Assembly: GCA_018340375.1 (NCBI GenBank)
Contig: JAFFJZ010000001.1
Location: 33,720,001 to 33,784,000 of the forward strand
Direction of reading: 5' to 3'
Origin: Gonatopus flavifemur
Taxonomy: Eukaryota > Arthropoda > Insecta > Hymenoptera > Dryinidae
Length of the DNA: 64,000 nucleotides
Positions 33,118 to 47,610 of the stretch are shown here, in pieces (position 1 is the stretch's first letter; each line of letters starts with the position of its first letter). A model generated the notes under the pieces. It did no database searches, was not told the DNA's origin, and worked only from the letters and a program-made list of their open reading frames with translations. The position numbers were made by a program, and so were the translations under genes.

Positions 33118-36100
33118 GTGAGTATTATTGAATTTTGATTTATTTTCCATTGATGGTTGTGGGTATGGGAAAATAAGGAGAATATTTTCAGGTGAAACGT
33201 GATCGGTGAGCTTCAAAGGAATTTTTATTTTTGTTTGTAATTGAATGGGAAATGAGCGCTTTGTTGAAATGTTACGGGATGTACTCGCGTCACCTGTAGG
33301 TCATTAACTGAAAATATCCATTCCTTGCTCCAGTGACCCAGGATCTAAGCGTGTGTTTGGTTCTGAGTAAATTTTTTCATGCTGGGCCGATTATCGAGGT
33401 TACTCCTTTAACCGTAATAATCAGATAGGGCTGATTGTTACAGCTGTACTCCAAGCTTGACAGATATACGTAATGCCTCAAGGACTTTATATAAAAATGC
33501 CTGTGAATGGATTGAAATGTTACTACGGTTACAGTATTTTCATGATATTTCATGAGATTAATTGTTGATAAAATTCAAGATTATCTGAAAACAATCGCTG
33601 CAACAATTAATGACTTAATTTAAGTGGATTGATTTCTCAACTACTCTGTATTTCATTTTTCACATCTAACGTTTGTTTAAACCAAGTGGTTTTTTGCTCA
33701 GAAAACCAGTAGTGATTTTTTGCTAAAAGAAAACAAATAAACGTAGTTTTTTCCACAATCCAATGCTTTCATATTATTTTTCTCGTCTTCTTTTTATGTG
33801 CTCTATTTTTCACAAATGAAGTTCCATGATCTATATTGGTGATAGTTTTAGGATCCCTTTGCACTGTGGAAAATGGAAATGCACGGGAAAAAATCATTAT
33901 TCTCATAATTATACTGTCGAGTTTCTGTAACAATCTAAAATATGGGCAGAAATCTAAAATATCTATAACAATTTAATATTGCCAGCTTGGCTCAAGAAAT
34001 ACACTTATATACCCAGATAGCGCCAAGGGTTCTGAAAGAATTCGGAAAGAATTTTCCCAGAATACCAAAAGTGATCAAAAGAACACTTATGGAGATTGTA
34101 TACAGCTCGCAGATGTCCGAAGAATCTAACTCTTTCCGGATTCCTCTTTCGATCGAATTTTATGCTTTTTTCAAGTCATTGTAGAATTCTGCAACAATGT
34201 TTTAAGATTGTCAAAAGAACTTTAAAAATATGATATGGGATTGTGTTTTATGGAGCAGAACAATTTGAAAAGAGTTCGAAATAATTGATGATCGTTCTTG
34301 CCCACAGAGCATAAAAGAAATTGGTTTTTCTTTACAAAATTTCCAATAAAAATGTTCAGCACTGACTTTTGAATAGTGAATAAATCAATTTTCCATTGTT
34401 TCACAGATGCGTTTTAGTTTTTCATGCTGAATTGAATATGCTGAATATTGAATCTGATTAAATGAAGTATCAATGTAATTAAATAAAGTTGAAGGTTGCT
34501 GCTTTTTTTACTGTTCCTCTTCAAAGAACTTGAAGTATTGTGATACCGATGTTTATAATGTCTGTCTTCCAAAGTAACATAAAACTAATTTATACCGCGT
34601 AAAGTTTTTAAAATACATATCCAAATACCTTCAGGTTTTCAGCTTTAGATCAGAAGTGAGATTTTTCACTCCAATAAGGCAGTGTCTGTTTTGTATGTGA
34701 ATGGCCTAATTTGTTCATTAGTGAGAATTGCACAGAGAAAAGTTTATATTAAAGTTCGCTATATTTTTATAATACTCGTGAGATATACTTTATTATGAGG
34801 CTGAGACCTATATTTATTTTGAATTATAATATATTTATCTTCATCCTGACGAGAGAGTATGGTGAATGTTCGTATACTTGTGGTTCATAGCGACATAATC
34901 AAATATATCCCAAAAGTACAATATAAATATGCTAATATCTGATATAAAATTTTTACTGTGTAAAACTTATAGTTGTAAAAAAATCCCTATAATTTCGAAA
35001 ATTGAAAATTTCTTGTTCAGATTGGAAAAACTAAATTTCATACCAAACAACCAAATTTAAACACAAACCCCCTGGTATTTTGTAAAAATTTCTGGTTTCT
35101 TGGAACCCTGGCTAGTAAGTTCGGGAATATGAGCATATATGAATTATTTCATTCCTACGCATCAAATGGTTCTTCATCGAATGAACAGGGAGTGGAACGA
35201 AGGGGCATCTCATCGTCCTTAAACGAATGATAAATTCCCGTAAGTGCATCGGTTGTGCCACTCGGGCCGGTGCAACCCTTCGTCTCGATAGTGGGTCCAC
35301 GTTCTTGCCGCCATACTTCCCACCCTCATCGCAACGACAGATTTTATGACGACTTTGACAACAGATTTTGTACCATAAATCACAGATTAATGTTTCTAAT
35401 GTATTATACTGAAAGAAATTCTCAGAAAATGTCATCAATCATATAGTTTTGTTACTATCATTGAAATATTATGGTATGATAACCAAATTCTTGTAGACTG
35501 AACAAAATTCTGGTTGTTTTGATTACATTTCAACAAAATGTTTTTTGTTGGAACGAATTTGTTTTCCTTTTTATTATATCAAACAATCAATGAAAAAAGT
35601 CCTTCCATTCAGTACCAGGCAGTTGTTTTTGCAGGATGTCTATACTGATACTGGGAATACTGGAAATGTGCTGGAATTGTTTTTGCATACTTGAAATAGT
35701 GGGAATACTGGAAAAATACTGGGATTTGAAATTTTGTTCTGAGATTTTTCCGGTGATATCCGTAACAGGAAAAATAGTTTGCAAAAAGTTTCAAACTTTT
35801 ATATTATTACAGTTTTTGTTTGAGAAAAATAAAAAAATGGAATGCGTGAGTGTAACAAAGTCGATTGGCAAAGCATAATTTTATGACGTTGAGAAAAAAA
35901 TGTCAAATTTGCTGAATTCCATCAGGAATTATCTAGCTTATGAGCTTTGATAAAAAACTGTGATGAATTGATGGAACATTCTTCACGAGGATATCAGAAC
36001 TATTTTGTTCTCTGGGTTCGTTTCGAACTTTTTGATTTTCGAACGTACCTAGAATACAAAAAACCTGAACGAGCTTGTTTTATAGTGCTCAATAAAATCG

Positions 36101-39100
36101 TCAAGAAGAATCAGAACGTTTGAGGAAATAGGCACGTTTTTTGAATTGATTAGGAAATCCATTTTTTGTGTTGGAAAACAACTATGAGAAGTGAATGTTA
36201 TCACAGTAATAGTAACATTTTGAACAATTATCCTGTATGTAGAATCAATTTGTGATCCCTGTTGAAAATATCTCATCGATTCTCATGAGGTCTAGTTTTT
36301 TCTAGGACAGAAACCGTATCAAATCTTGTAACCAATGATTCTTGATTCTAGAAGTTTATACGAGACTCTACAAATTAGTCTCAATAAATCTAATGACGTT
36401 CTTATTCTTGAATTCTGGAATTCATCAACACAGACCGAGTATTCAATTTTATATTCAATATCAATTGGATTGAATAAAAATTCAACTGATTTAGCGTATA
36501 TTTTTTCAACGCTGGAAGAAACATTTTTCAGTAAATTCCCAAGCAACTTTCATCAGTCGACAAACATTTTTTGGAAAGTCACTGAAATTGTTTAAAAATT
36601 TATCAAAAAAATTGGTGAATTCCCAGGTGATTTGAAAATTTACGAACCTGTAAGTTTTTCGGCATTGTATTTTTCTTGGAAATCTACAAATATTTTTTAC
36701 AATGAATATGAAAAGAACTTGAAGCGTGAGATTTGATGGGTTTCCCATTGATTGCAAAGGATGCTTCCTTAAATTTCACCGATATTACAGTAATGTTTTG
36801 AAAATTATCAACTCATTCCCTCATAATTGGAATCCCACGTTAACTTTTGAAGTAGACTCCTTTTTAGTGTTCTCATTGATTATCCTTCAAAGTTTTCATT
36901 TTCAAATTACGTTACACATTTCGGTTCTATCTTTGGTGTTAGTATTCTATTTAGTTCTTCAAAAATTCTCAGAAGATATATTTAAATTTGGATGCTTCGT
37001 TGAAATTTCGTTCGAGAATTTCTATCGAATCCAAATGTACACAATTTCAAATATTTGGATACATTAACAGTACATTCGTAATGAATTCACTGAACTCTCG
37101 TCAAATAAGAACTTTGGAATTTTACATAACATATTTCTTCTATATTGACATTCTAGAATGTTACAAAATATATAATAAGACTTTCAACTTCAGTATTATA
37201 CCAGAAAAATATAATAACATATTGATACATGTATATCTAATTAGTTACAAATGTAATTAATGTTCCTTTGATGATTTTTTCAATTGAACGCATAACATAT
37301 CTGAAAAAATTCACCCTTCTTCCCATTATAAAATCATCACAAATCTATTTCAAACACTAATGCTAAAAAATTGTGTGATTTATGTAATATACTGGAATTT
37401 CATCGAGTGGCCTCAGTAAGACACCCTGTTTTGTCTTCCTCATGTTCAATATTAAGTTTTTTGGAATTTTGATGATATGGTATCATTCAAAGAGCTCTAG
37501 GGGCAGTCAAGCTTGTTATCGGAAATAAAGAGAAGTGATTGTACATACAAAGTTTGGGAATAAAATATTCTATTATGCCTCAATTACCCGTCGTTGGTTT
37601 CACTTTCAGGTTCTTCGCGGATGATAATTAATTTCTCGTTAAAGCTGTGTATGTTTTACATAAGATCTGAAATTTATCATTTGCATTCCCCATCATTTCC
37701 TCTAATTAGAAACGTACAAAATTATCTGTACTAATTTACCACAATTTGATTATTTTTATTGGTTTATTCGATTCTTGAGTGAATGAGTACAAATATTGAA
37801 TTATAGTTTCTCCAACTGTTTTGAGTAGTCAATTGAATTATATGAATAGTTACTATGCCTATCAGTGCAATTGTGGCAAACATGAAGATGACGAAATTGT
37901 AGAATGAAACAATCTCCTGTGTTCCGAATATGTCCATTATTACGAATTTTCACTCCCGTGTTTCTGCTTAGGTGCATGTCGATAAAATGCCCGAGAGCGA
38001 ATATCGATACTATAACTCTAATCCAATACTCCAAGTTTTATGTAAATAACCTCAACCCAATAACTTGTTACAGAGAGTTTGTTTGACTCGTTATCTAATA
38101 TTATTTTCAGAATGAAATCAATGTGTTTATGAAAATCTTTTGTCGAGAAAGTTACATGTAAAGAAAAGACGAAAAGATGTACCGCAATATAGCAACAAAA
38201 AAGAAAATAAATAAGTTCAGTTGATTTATTCCTTTGGACGTCATAATAATAAAAACTCAATTGCTGTTCCAATAATTCCTTCCCTGCGTGCCCCAATGAT
38301 TTTGTGAACCATTTTTTCCAGATGAACTATCACTATCTCTTTTGACATTTCCATCGAATCGTACTGCATTTTACAAGTGGATTCACAAAGTATTCGTAAA
38401 AAAATAATCAAGCAAGTTGACGGAAGAGACAATTAATTGAACTTAGTATTCCTAAAAGATCAATAACAATATTGAGCATTTATTTTTCTCGTAGTCAAGA
38501 AATGATGGATGTTGTCAACGACCAAAAATATGTTCAGAATTGATGATAACAGTTTGATATCTCGACATCCAATGTTTTGAAATCTTGGATTCTTTTCTTT
38601 TGAAATTATAGGAGTCTTTGATGTCGCCGGAAGCATCTCTTCTGGATCAATACCATATCGGAACGTTCAAACTTGTATTGTTGAATTTCCACTTACACGA
38701 GGTAGCATATGTTCGTAAAAACTCTTTTGATGAGCACATCGATCCATCATGTGCTTAATTCTAAACAACGGAAACAGCACATATATCGTGTAATAAGTTT
38801 TCACCGTCATATTTTTTGTTACCTGATATTGGATATTGTGTCTCACATGCTTGGGACGCAGCATAGACATAGGCACACTTAATTCTATTTGAAGAGGATA
38901 AATTCAATTTATTTCTCGTTACTCTATAATGCCTTGCACCGTTCTGCAACGATCCGATGTCCGTAATTTCCTATTTAGTTTCAAGTTGACATTTTTGTTT
39001 CTCTTTCACATTTACATCCTTGCAAATTACCGAATAAAATTCTCACGAATGGAAATGATAAACTCGTTTATCAAATTTCTGTTTATAAACAGGAAAAATC

Positions 39101-42100
39101 ATTCCATCGCTTGCTCTCAAATCTTATTTTCTAGCCAATTAATCGATCCGAAACATTTGTTTTCATTTTATACATAGAACGTTGACTACTTAATATCAGG
39201 ATACGATGAATTCTGTGAATGGATTTCAATCGACACAGTGACTATTCGATTAGAGTCTGGAAAAGAGGAAGAAAAAGTATAGGCCCTGTACTTTCATTAC
39301 GTTACCGTTAATTTCTTTATTCACAAACCACGTTAGCATCAAAGAGTAAAGGAAAACACAAAAAATTCAATTTAGAATCCTTGTAGTTACCGTACTTCCT
39401 TTGATTTTACATGACCTTCTTCGATGTAGCCACTATAGCAACCTATTCACGTCACGCGTTCTAATTACAATTCATAGCACTGAATATAGTTCAACAGGAA
39501 ATGTTTATTCTGGGTACAACAAATTGATTTTATTCTCATTTCGTGTGTTACAGAGAAAAGCAAAGGGTCAGGAACTTCTCGATATGATATGTCAAAGTAT
39601 GAATTTACTCGAGAAAGACTACTTTGGCCTAATATACGAAGACAAGCACGATCCGAGGAATTGGTTGGATCTCGACAAGAGGATTGTCAAGTTCGTTAAA
39701 AGTAAAAACTTTGTTTCATAAATTTGGTATTTTGTTATTTGCTCCGAGAGAACATTGATCGAGCAGTGTTCTCTTGGGATATGAGGTTTCATTTAATGAT
39801 CGTGTGAAATTTTTGTTTTGACATTACAGATGAACCATGGACGTTCAACTTTGAAGTAAAATTTTATCCGCCAGATCCAGCTCAATTGCAAGAGGATATA
39901 ACGCGTTATCAATTGTGTCTACAAATTAGAAACGACATCATTAGTGGTCGTTTACCATGTTCTTTTGTGACACATGCTCTTTTAGGCTCTTACTTGGTAC
40001 AGTCGGAAGTTGGAGATTATGATCCTGAAGAGCATGGCAGAACTTATCTTAAGGATTTTAAATTTGCACCTAATCAAACTCCAGAGTTGGTAGAGAAAGT
40101 CATGGATTTACATAAAACACACAAGTTAGTGTTTTCGATTTTGTTTACAATTAAACGATAACGCTTAAGGAAGTTTTTTTAAGATGAAGGTGGAACTATT
40201 ATAGAATAATGAATCTACCAGAATCTACTGTTTGCTATTCTGTAACTGAACAAAAAAACAATTTGTAAAATGATGTATTTGTTGCAGAGGTCAAACACCC
40301 GCCGAAGCGGAACTTCATTATCTCGAAAATGCAAAAAAGTTGGCGATGTACGGAGTTGATCTTCATCCCGCCAAAGATTCAGAGGGAGTCGATATTATGC
40401 TAGGTGTATGCTCGTCGGGTCTTCTTGTATATAGGGATCGATTACGAATCAATAGATTCGCATGGCCTAAAATATTAAAAATTTCATACAAAAGGCACAA
40501 TTTTTATATTAAAATTAGACCTGGGGAATTCGAGCAGTTTGAATCTACTATTGGGTTCAAATTGGCGAATCATAGAGCTGCTAAGAAGTTATGGAAGGTG
40601 TGCGTGGAACATCATACTTTCTTCAGGTAATGCATCGTCAATTCACAATAAAGTAAAGGAATCGTCGAACATTGATTTATGGAATTGTTATTTTCAGACT
40701 AATGAGTCCAGAGCCTGTGAAAAAAGTCGGATTTATACCACATTTGGGGTCTCGTTTCCGATACTCCGGTAGAACTCATTACGAGACCAAGAAAACACCT
40801 ATCGATAGACAACCTCCTCAGTTCGAACGATCTCTGAGTGGTCGTAGATTAACATCTCGAAGTATGGATGGTGAGAATTTCGGTCTATCATTTGTAACGT
40901 GATTTCAATAGTTATTTTTTATGTTAGATTATTCGAGCCTAGAAATGGGACAACACTGATGAATTCCACAGTGAAATCTTGAGACATAGATAGCTAAATT
41001 TTAGCCGATTCAGTTGAAAATTTTTTTCCCGTGTGTGATTTGATTGATAACTAAAATATACCATTTACAGTCCGTATGAATATCAATTGCAATTTGTGTA
41101 TTAAAATCTATAAAGAGGTGCCGAAGAACTCACATAAATGGGAGTAACCATGAGCACGATCTGCTTATTTTTAACCCTAGAAGTACAAACCCATTTTTCT
41201 TTACCTGTAAACTACAAATCGGGGTAAAATCGTTCTAGGAGCAGTAATTTGACTCTCAAGTACATGAATTTCTTTGTTTTTTCATGTCAAAGGGATTGGC
41301 GAAGAGCAAATTCAATTTGACTGAAGTTTGGTTTGTAAAAAATCGATTTCAATAGCTAAAAGTGCCGAAAAACGGTCAAACCGTCATTTAACCAATAAAA
41401 ATTCATCACTATATTTCTAACCAATTGATTTTCAAATTTCCAACGGGATTTTGAAGAGGTCACATAAAGTTTTGAGAGAAAAAAATAGCACCATGAGATT
41501 CTGCCAAAAAAGTCTATTTATTTGGGGTTCCGAAAATTAAAAAAAAATGGGAATCCGATGTATGGAAGAGTCAAATGAAAATCCATGAAATATTGGTTTT
41601 CAAGACTATATTTCTGTTTTTGCCATGTAAAATGTAAAAAGAAAGAAAAATTTGATACATATATAAAATATTCAAAAGTAGAGTTACAATTTCACTTATT
41701 CAAAGGCGCCACAATCGCTGCAGTAGAGTATTATGTGATTCTCACACTCTCGAAATTCAAATCAATAAAATCTCACTATTTATGCAGTTGAGAGTCGACC
41801 ATTGTATGAAATCAGTGAGATGGCAGTGAATAGTCGCTGGTTATGCAGTTGAAGTTCCTCTTCGCGGATTAAATCAATGACATTCTACTGTAGGGATTAG
41901 TGAATATTCACTGATTTTGCACCGCATATGAACTGATTCGCAGTGGTCGAATATTCACTGCAATCAGTGAGATTTCACTGTTTTTAATTTAGAGAGCAGG
42001 TCGGTCACTTGGACTTCGTGCAATATATTCGCGTTTTGGGATCCCCCGATGAGGAACACAAATCGCATTGCGCGTGCTTTTTTGATGACTCAGAATAAAA

Positions 42101-45100
42101 TGAATAATGTTTCATTGTAAAATGAGGTCTTAATATATCAATTATATTTATTTTAGTGAAAAAGAGAAATTTGACTCACCTACTAACTCAAAATACTAAC
42201 GGAAACCACAAACTGGGGTAGATATCCACCCCACAAAAGCTTCACGTCTTCACCCCGTCACAGTAAATCAGAAATTGAAGGGTCTATTAACCTCGCCCCA
42301 TGTTTGTAACTTTGCACGAAATTATGGTATAGCTAGGTCTCCAGTGGATTATGTCACTGGCTAACTTAGAAACGTAGTTCAAAGTTTACCTGGGGTAGAT
42401 ATCTACCCCGGTTTGAAGTTCTAGGGTTAAAAAATAGGATAGTGCGATTCATTGAAAGTATTTCAAATGTCCCAGCAAAGCAAATAAACAGTCCTTATGC
42501 GATACGAAAGGTATCTTGAATGTATCTCACGCAAGCACTGAGAGAAAAGTCCATTGTAAATTGTACTATTTTGATCAGTAAAACGTATATTAGTTAGATT
42601 AACTAATGCATTAGTATATTCGCATGATAATATAGCGAAAGTAACTAATTGAAAATCGTTGGAGAAACTACAAAAATTTGTGAAGAAAATAAAGGTAGTT
42701 GGAACTTATTTATTAGTCACACTTTCTACTATCCTTGAATAGTAAAATCAACTCCAAGAATATATTCCTATTTACAGTTCAGATTACTTATTTTTGATTA
42801 GCACACAAAAATTCGCTTAGTCAACATGACTGCTTTCCAAAGTATAAGATTTGGTATAATATCTACCATTTATTTATAGGTTAATTTACGAATGTTTATA
42901 GTAAGCTTTACAATTTCGATTAGTAAAAAATATATTGAGCGGAACAACTAACTTTATATTAGTAAACTTGAGTAAGTTGATACAGAAAGTTCAATTACGT
43001 AGGAAAAATCCGAAACTATTGAAATTATTGATGGAATCAAGCTATACGTGTATCTTAGGCAGCTGTGCTTTGGCTTTTATCCTAGTGTGGCTCAGTTTTC
43101 GAGATATTCAAGTTTGAAGAATGAACGCGAGTTGATATACCCAAAAAAGATCCACCTACTCAACCGACCGGCGGTGTCTTGAGTGATAGAATTTCGGCGC
43201 TCAGCCCCAACTTCCCTGTGTTCAATTCTCGTGGAAGCGATTCTTTTTTCCCATTTATCCTGATATTTTTTTCAATTACACTGAATAGTAAAAAAAATTG
43301 GTAATCTGACTAATGTTTAATAGCAAGGATCTTTTGTGCTCTTACTATTCGTAGTATGGAAGCAGTAGTTAATTTTACTACCAAAAAATAGTGAAAAAAT
43401 TTTCCCTTCTCGATGGGTAATATTAAATAGTTCATTTTACAATCAATACTTGGTGGAAAAATATGGTATTCTTTACGAACATTCATGATCTATTGAACTA
43501 ACAACTTCTACTATTCTTCATAGTTGAGTCCTTTCGCAACTCAGAAAAATAGTATATTCCACTACTTTTCTTCTCTCAGTGAGCGAGATACATTTGAGAA
43601 TACTAAAAGATGCAAGTCTCAAGTTAGTATTTTTGTACGATTGAATTTCTGATATATGAAAATTTTAAAATAGTTCGACTGTCTGATGCAGCATTAGGTG
43701 GACCAAAGTTAGTTGAAACTTACGGATCAGAACCAAGTAAACGGCACACTATGAGTTACGAACCAGACATGATTCCCGACATGGAACACATAGATCAACG
43801 TCCTAGTCCAATAAAAAAACAAAAAGATAAGGTGAGTACTCTTTTTCTGTACCACGGCAATTCAAAATGATAGAAAACATGGTTGATGAAATTTGCACGA
43901 ATAAAATTCTTCTCGTTTTACGAATCTTAGATGATTCAACGTGAACATATATATTCAGATAAACGTCTTCTACACGTAATTCAAAATTTGCGGTCTTCGC
44001 TTTCAAACCACAAAACATTTAGCGCCTCTTGAGGGGGATTCGAAACCTCACGATACGAGTATATAATTACGTAAATTACACCACTTGGTTCATTGTTGGA
44101 AAGAAAAATAGTTGATTGAATATTCATTCATTTGATTCGCGTGTAACGATTATAATGTATAGTATTGGCATGGTAGTATCGTACCGTATTTGTTAGTTAT
44201 AAATTTTCATTTTATACACATCAAACCCTAGATGTACACGTTCGATTCCAATTTAGTATCGAAATGATGTTTAGTTTTTGCTATTTATTTGTGATTAGAG
44301 TAAATAATTCACCGTATTTGAAAAAAAAACCTCCCAAGGATTTTATTATTGTTGGAATATCAATTTAAATTATTTGTATTTGAATTCGTAAATTCCTTTC
44401 CACGATAAATTGATTTATGAATTTGAAGTCAGGAAATTGGGTGAAATGAAATAAAACAATGATTTTTTTCACATCCTATGAAACATTTGTGAAATTTTTC
44501 AGTAATTCAGGTTTCTTTCTTACACTGTAAAGATTAGTCTGAAATTTCCTAGATTAGATGAATATGAAAATTCGGAAACTTGTAATTGAAATTAAGTTTA
44601 AATTTTATATGAAAATTCAGAAAAGTTTTGAAAATCAATACAAAATTTATATGTTAATTGGTTCGCATAAATTTATATGGAATTCAGGAAGCAATTTTTT
44701 ATTACAGCGTCGCGCATTTTATACGATAGAACTTTTTTTTATCCTGGAAAATGAATAAATATCAACTCATTTACATCGAATAAGCTTTACAGTAATTGAA
44801 TGATATTTGATTTACTTCGTTCTCCCTTAAACTGTGAAGAAATTCCTTCTGAAAATTCAGAAAAAAAATGTGTAAAAAATTACAGTCACATTTTCTGAAT
44901 ATTCAAAAGTAATTCTTTGACAGTGTAATCCAGTGTTTGAATTTTATAAAACATTTGTTGTAGAAAACATGCTTGGATTAGTAAAAATAACACAATAGTG
45001 ACAGTTAGTTGCATTCATTAGATTTTGATTTAGTTGAAAATGGAACACTTCTTTAGAATAATGCACTTCAATAGTTGTTGAACATGTCTGAAAAAAAGAT

Positions 45101-46083
45101 TCAAAAACACGATCATTCAATTTTTCAGCTGTGAATTTTTCTTCTCATGAAAACAAAGAACAAAAATTTCTAACATCTTGGTACAAATTGTGTGTGATGT
45201 TAGTTTTACTTTCTTAGATTTCATATTCAAAATATAAATCCTACGCACAACGCTATTCTTCACGGTGTAGATTTTCCTCAACTCTACATAATAAAAATTA
45301 CTATTCATCTGAAAGTTCCGATAGAATAATTGCATATTTAATCATAAATCTTTAGTTCGGTATATTATTTCAAAGACAATGTACAGAGGAATATAAATTA
45401 AAAGAACAGCGTCGGATTAAATAGGTATTTTATGAAGTGGTACGTATTTGTAATTTATATCTGCTTACGGCATCAATTTGAAATTGAATCTGCAAATGGT
45501 ATAGCGTAGGCGAAATAAGAGATAGAAGAAAACGTGCACGTCTAGGGTTAACGTTCCATTTCTTTTTCAATTAAAATACTTTTCACAATCAACGATTCAT
45601 CACATAAATCAAACATCCATTTGAATTTTGATTTCATTGCCAAAATATCCATTCAAATGTAATTTATTTATGTATCATATCTAAGTCACGAAGCTTCAAC
45701 CATGATTAACCAACACCTCATAACTAACATCACTATAGCTCACACGAAAAACAAGTGCTGGAACAACGTCGGCGAGCAGTACCAGTAGCCTGGAAGGAGA
45801 ATACGATGCTGATCGTGGCAGAAAGGTACAGACATATCACACAAAGTATTAAAAACAAAAAATCATCGTCAGTGGAAAAAAAAAAGGAACAAGAGTAATG
45901 GAACTGTATTTTATTTTTATATATATGGCCATTTGTGGTATCTTCTTGATTTCTCGATGCACGTTTATTTTATATATCCATGCATATTACTATTATTATT
46001 CTATATATGATAAAATTGATATGGCCATCGCTTCTTCGTGTATCATAAATAGAAAAATGAAATGTGTTGGATGTGTGAGATGT

Positions 46084-46118
<35 letters not shown>

Positions 46119-47578
46119 AGTTGTGAGGATTAATGAAAAAGAAGAAGCAGTAATAGAAGCAGTCCGTTTTATTTTATATATCGCTTAATGTTGCACGATT
46201 AGATCAATTATTTCATATGGGAGAGAAAGATCTTTATTTTGAGAGCGCAGACCGTAATTATAATGCGAACAATATTCAATATTTTCTGTGGATTTCTTTT
46301 GGTTTTCTCACCGCATGCGACATATAAGAATTGAGCATATAGTTTTCTCTTCTACAGGGAATATTTATACATAATATGCGTATATATATGATACATATAA
46401 ATTCATGGCGTAGTTGCTTTTTTAGCTTTTTGCATGAAGCGATGTGTTATTGTGTGAATTTAAAATTGTAGAAACCGGTCGGAGGAATTGCGGTTCTACC
46501 GCCCGGTGGTCTTTCTAAGAAGAAAAAGGACAAGCAGAATGAAAACGAGAAGGAAAATTACAATGAACTCTACAATTCTGATCTGATTAATGAAAACGCG
46601 ATTCTCGATAAAATTGATGAAAAATCGCCGAATAAAAAGGATACCACAAAAAAGAAAGACAAAGAATCCCCAGAGAAGAAGGATAAGGAAAAGAAGGAAA
46701 AAATCAAGGTAAGTTCGATGTTGAGCAATGTACGTTGCGTAGTTTTGAATATATCCATTTGAAGAAGAGTATCGATAATTAGTAGAATAATTTTGGCGAT
46801 ATTAGAGATTTATTTTTAGCTTGAATCTAGATTGGACCAATAATGAGAATTGATTTATCAATTTGAATCATGTATGCACATTATTGTTCATCGTGAATTT
46901 GAATATTAGAGGCATGATCGTGAATTTGTGTTGATTATTATGTATCCAATCGATTTGTCGAATACTCGAAAAATCTTCATTTTTCAATCATACTATGAAT
47001 ATAGATTTCAAAAGCATGTATATTTTGCGTTGCATGTTGTTTTTTTTGTTCAACATCAAGAGTCCCGTCGGTGGTTTTCTATTTGGCAAGAAAGACAAGG
47101 ATCAGAAACAAAAGAAGCAAAAGAAGAATAAAGATCTAGTGGAATCGACTGATAAGAGCGATATCGAATCGAATCTTTCTGCATCGGAGAAATCAGTAAA
47201 CGACAAACAGCAGCATCAACAACCACAACAATTGCCACAACAACAGCAACAGCCACAGCAACAACAACAAGAACAACAGCAACCCGTCGAAGGTGAAAAG
47301 AAAAAAGAATCTCCAAAACTTCCCGGATACACGAGACCTTACGATTACGTGGAAACCGAAACTTCTCCTACGAAAAAACCTTTCACCCCGTTTGGATTTT
47401 CGTACGAGGATAAGCCGAAGTCTCCAGGAGGTATTCACGATCAAGCTTCGCCTACGTCTTCTGGTCGCAAGGCGACAGGTTTGGCATTCAATTATGCTCC
47501 CGGGGAAGAGAAGAAAGTAGCAGAATCAGCGGAAAAACGTAAAACCAAAGACGCGGATGTATCCGACAAGCAGTCAGT

Positions 47579-47610
<32 letters not shown>

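Larger units (their letters stand above)
33118..39553 (+). other. first coding intron of coracle (6.4 kb)
   Basis: It separates the first FERM strand from the rest of the F1 lobe. It holds MITE M3 copy b (34731-34960) and repeat M17 copy b (35634-35866). It also has several short frames on both strands at 36049-37260 and 38018-39177 without recognised domains. No nested gene is supported. Confidence 0.7.
40871..43691 (+). other. coracle intron carrying two large MITEs
   Basis: A 2.8-kb intron. More than three quarters of it is occupied by a TTAA-flanked element (41175-42426) and a CACTGAGAG element (42536-43581). The acceptor is taken as CTGATGCAG, ending at 43691. Confidence 0.75.

Noticed and set aside
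36049..37260. Cluster of 75-113 codon frames in the first coracle intron, as a nested gene
   Set aside because: Frames overlap on both strands, show no domains and have AT-rich codon content like the surrounding intron.
45898..46188. 96-codon + frame with an Arg-Glu run
   Set aside because: It is created by an AG microsatellite inside a coracle intron.
46995..47060. ATG at 46995 as the start of the 1261-codon frame
   Set aside because: The first 22 codons are intron sequence with a pyrimidine-rich tract. The acceptor at 47060 joins in phase to the preceding coracle exon.
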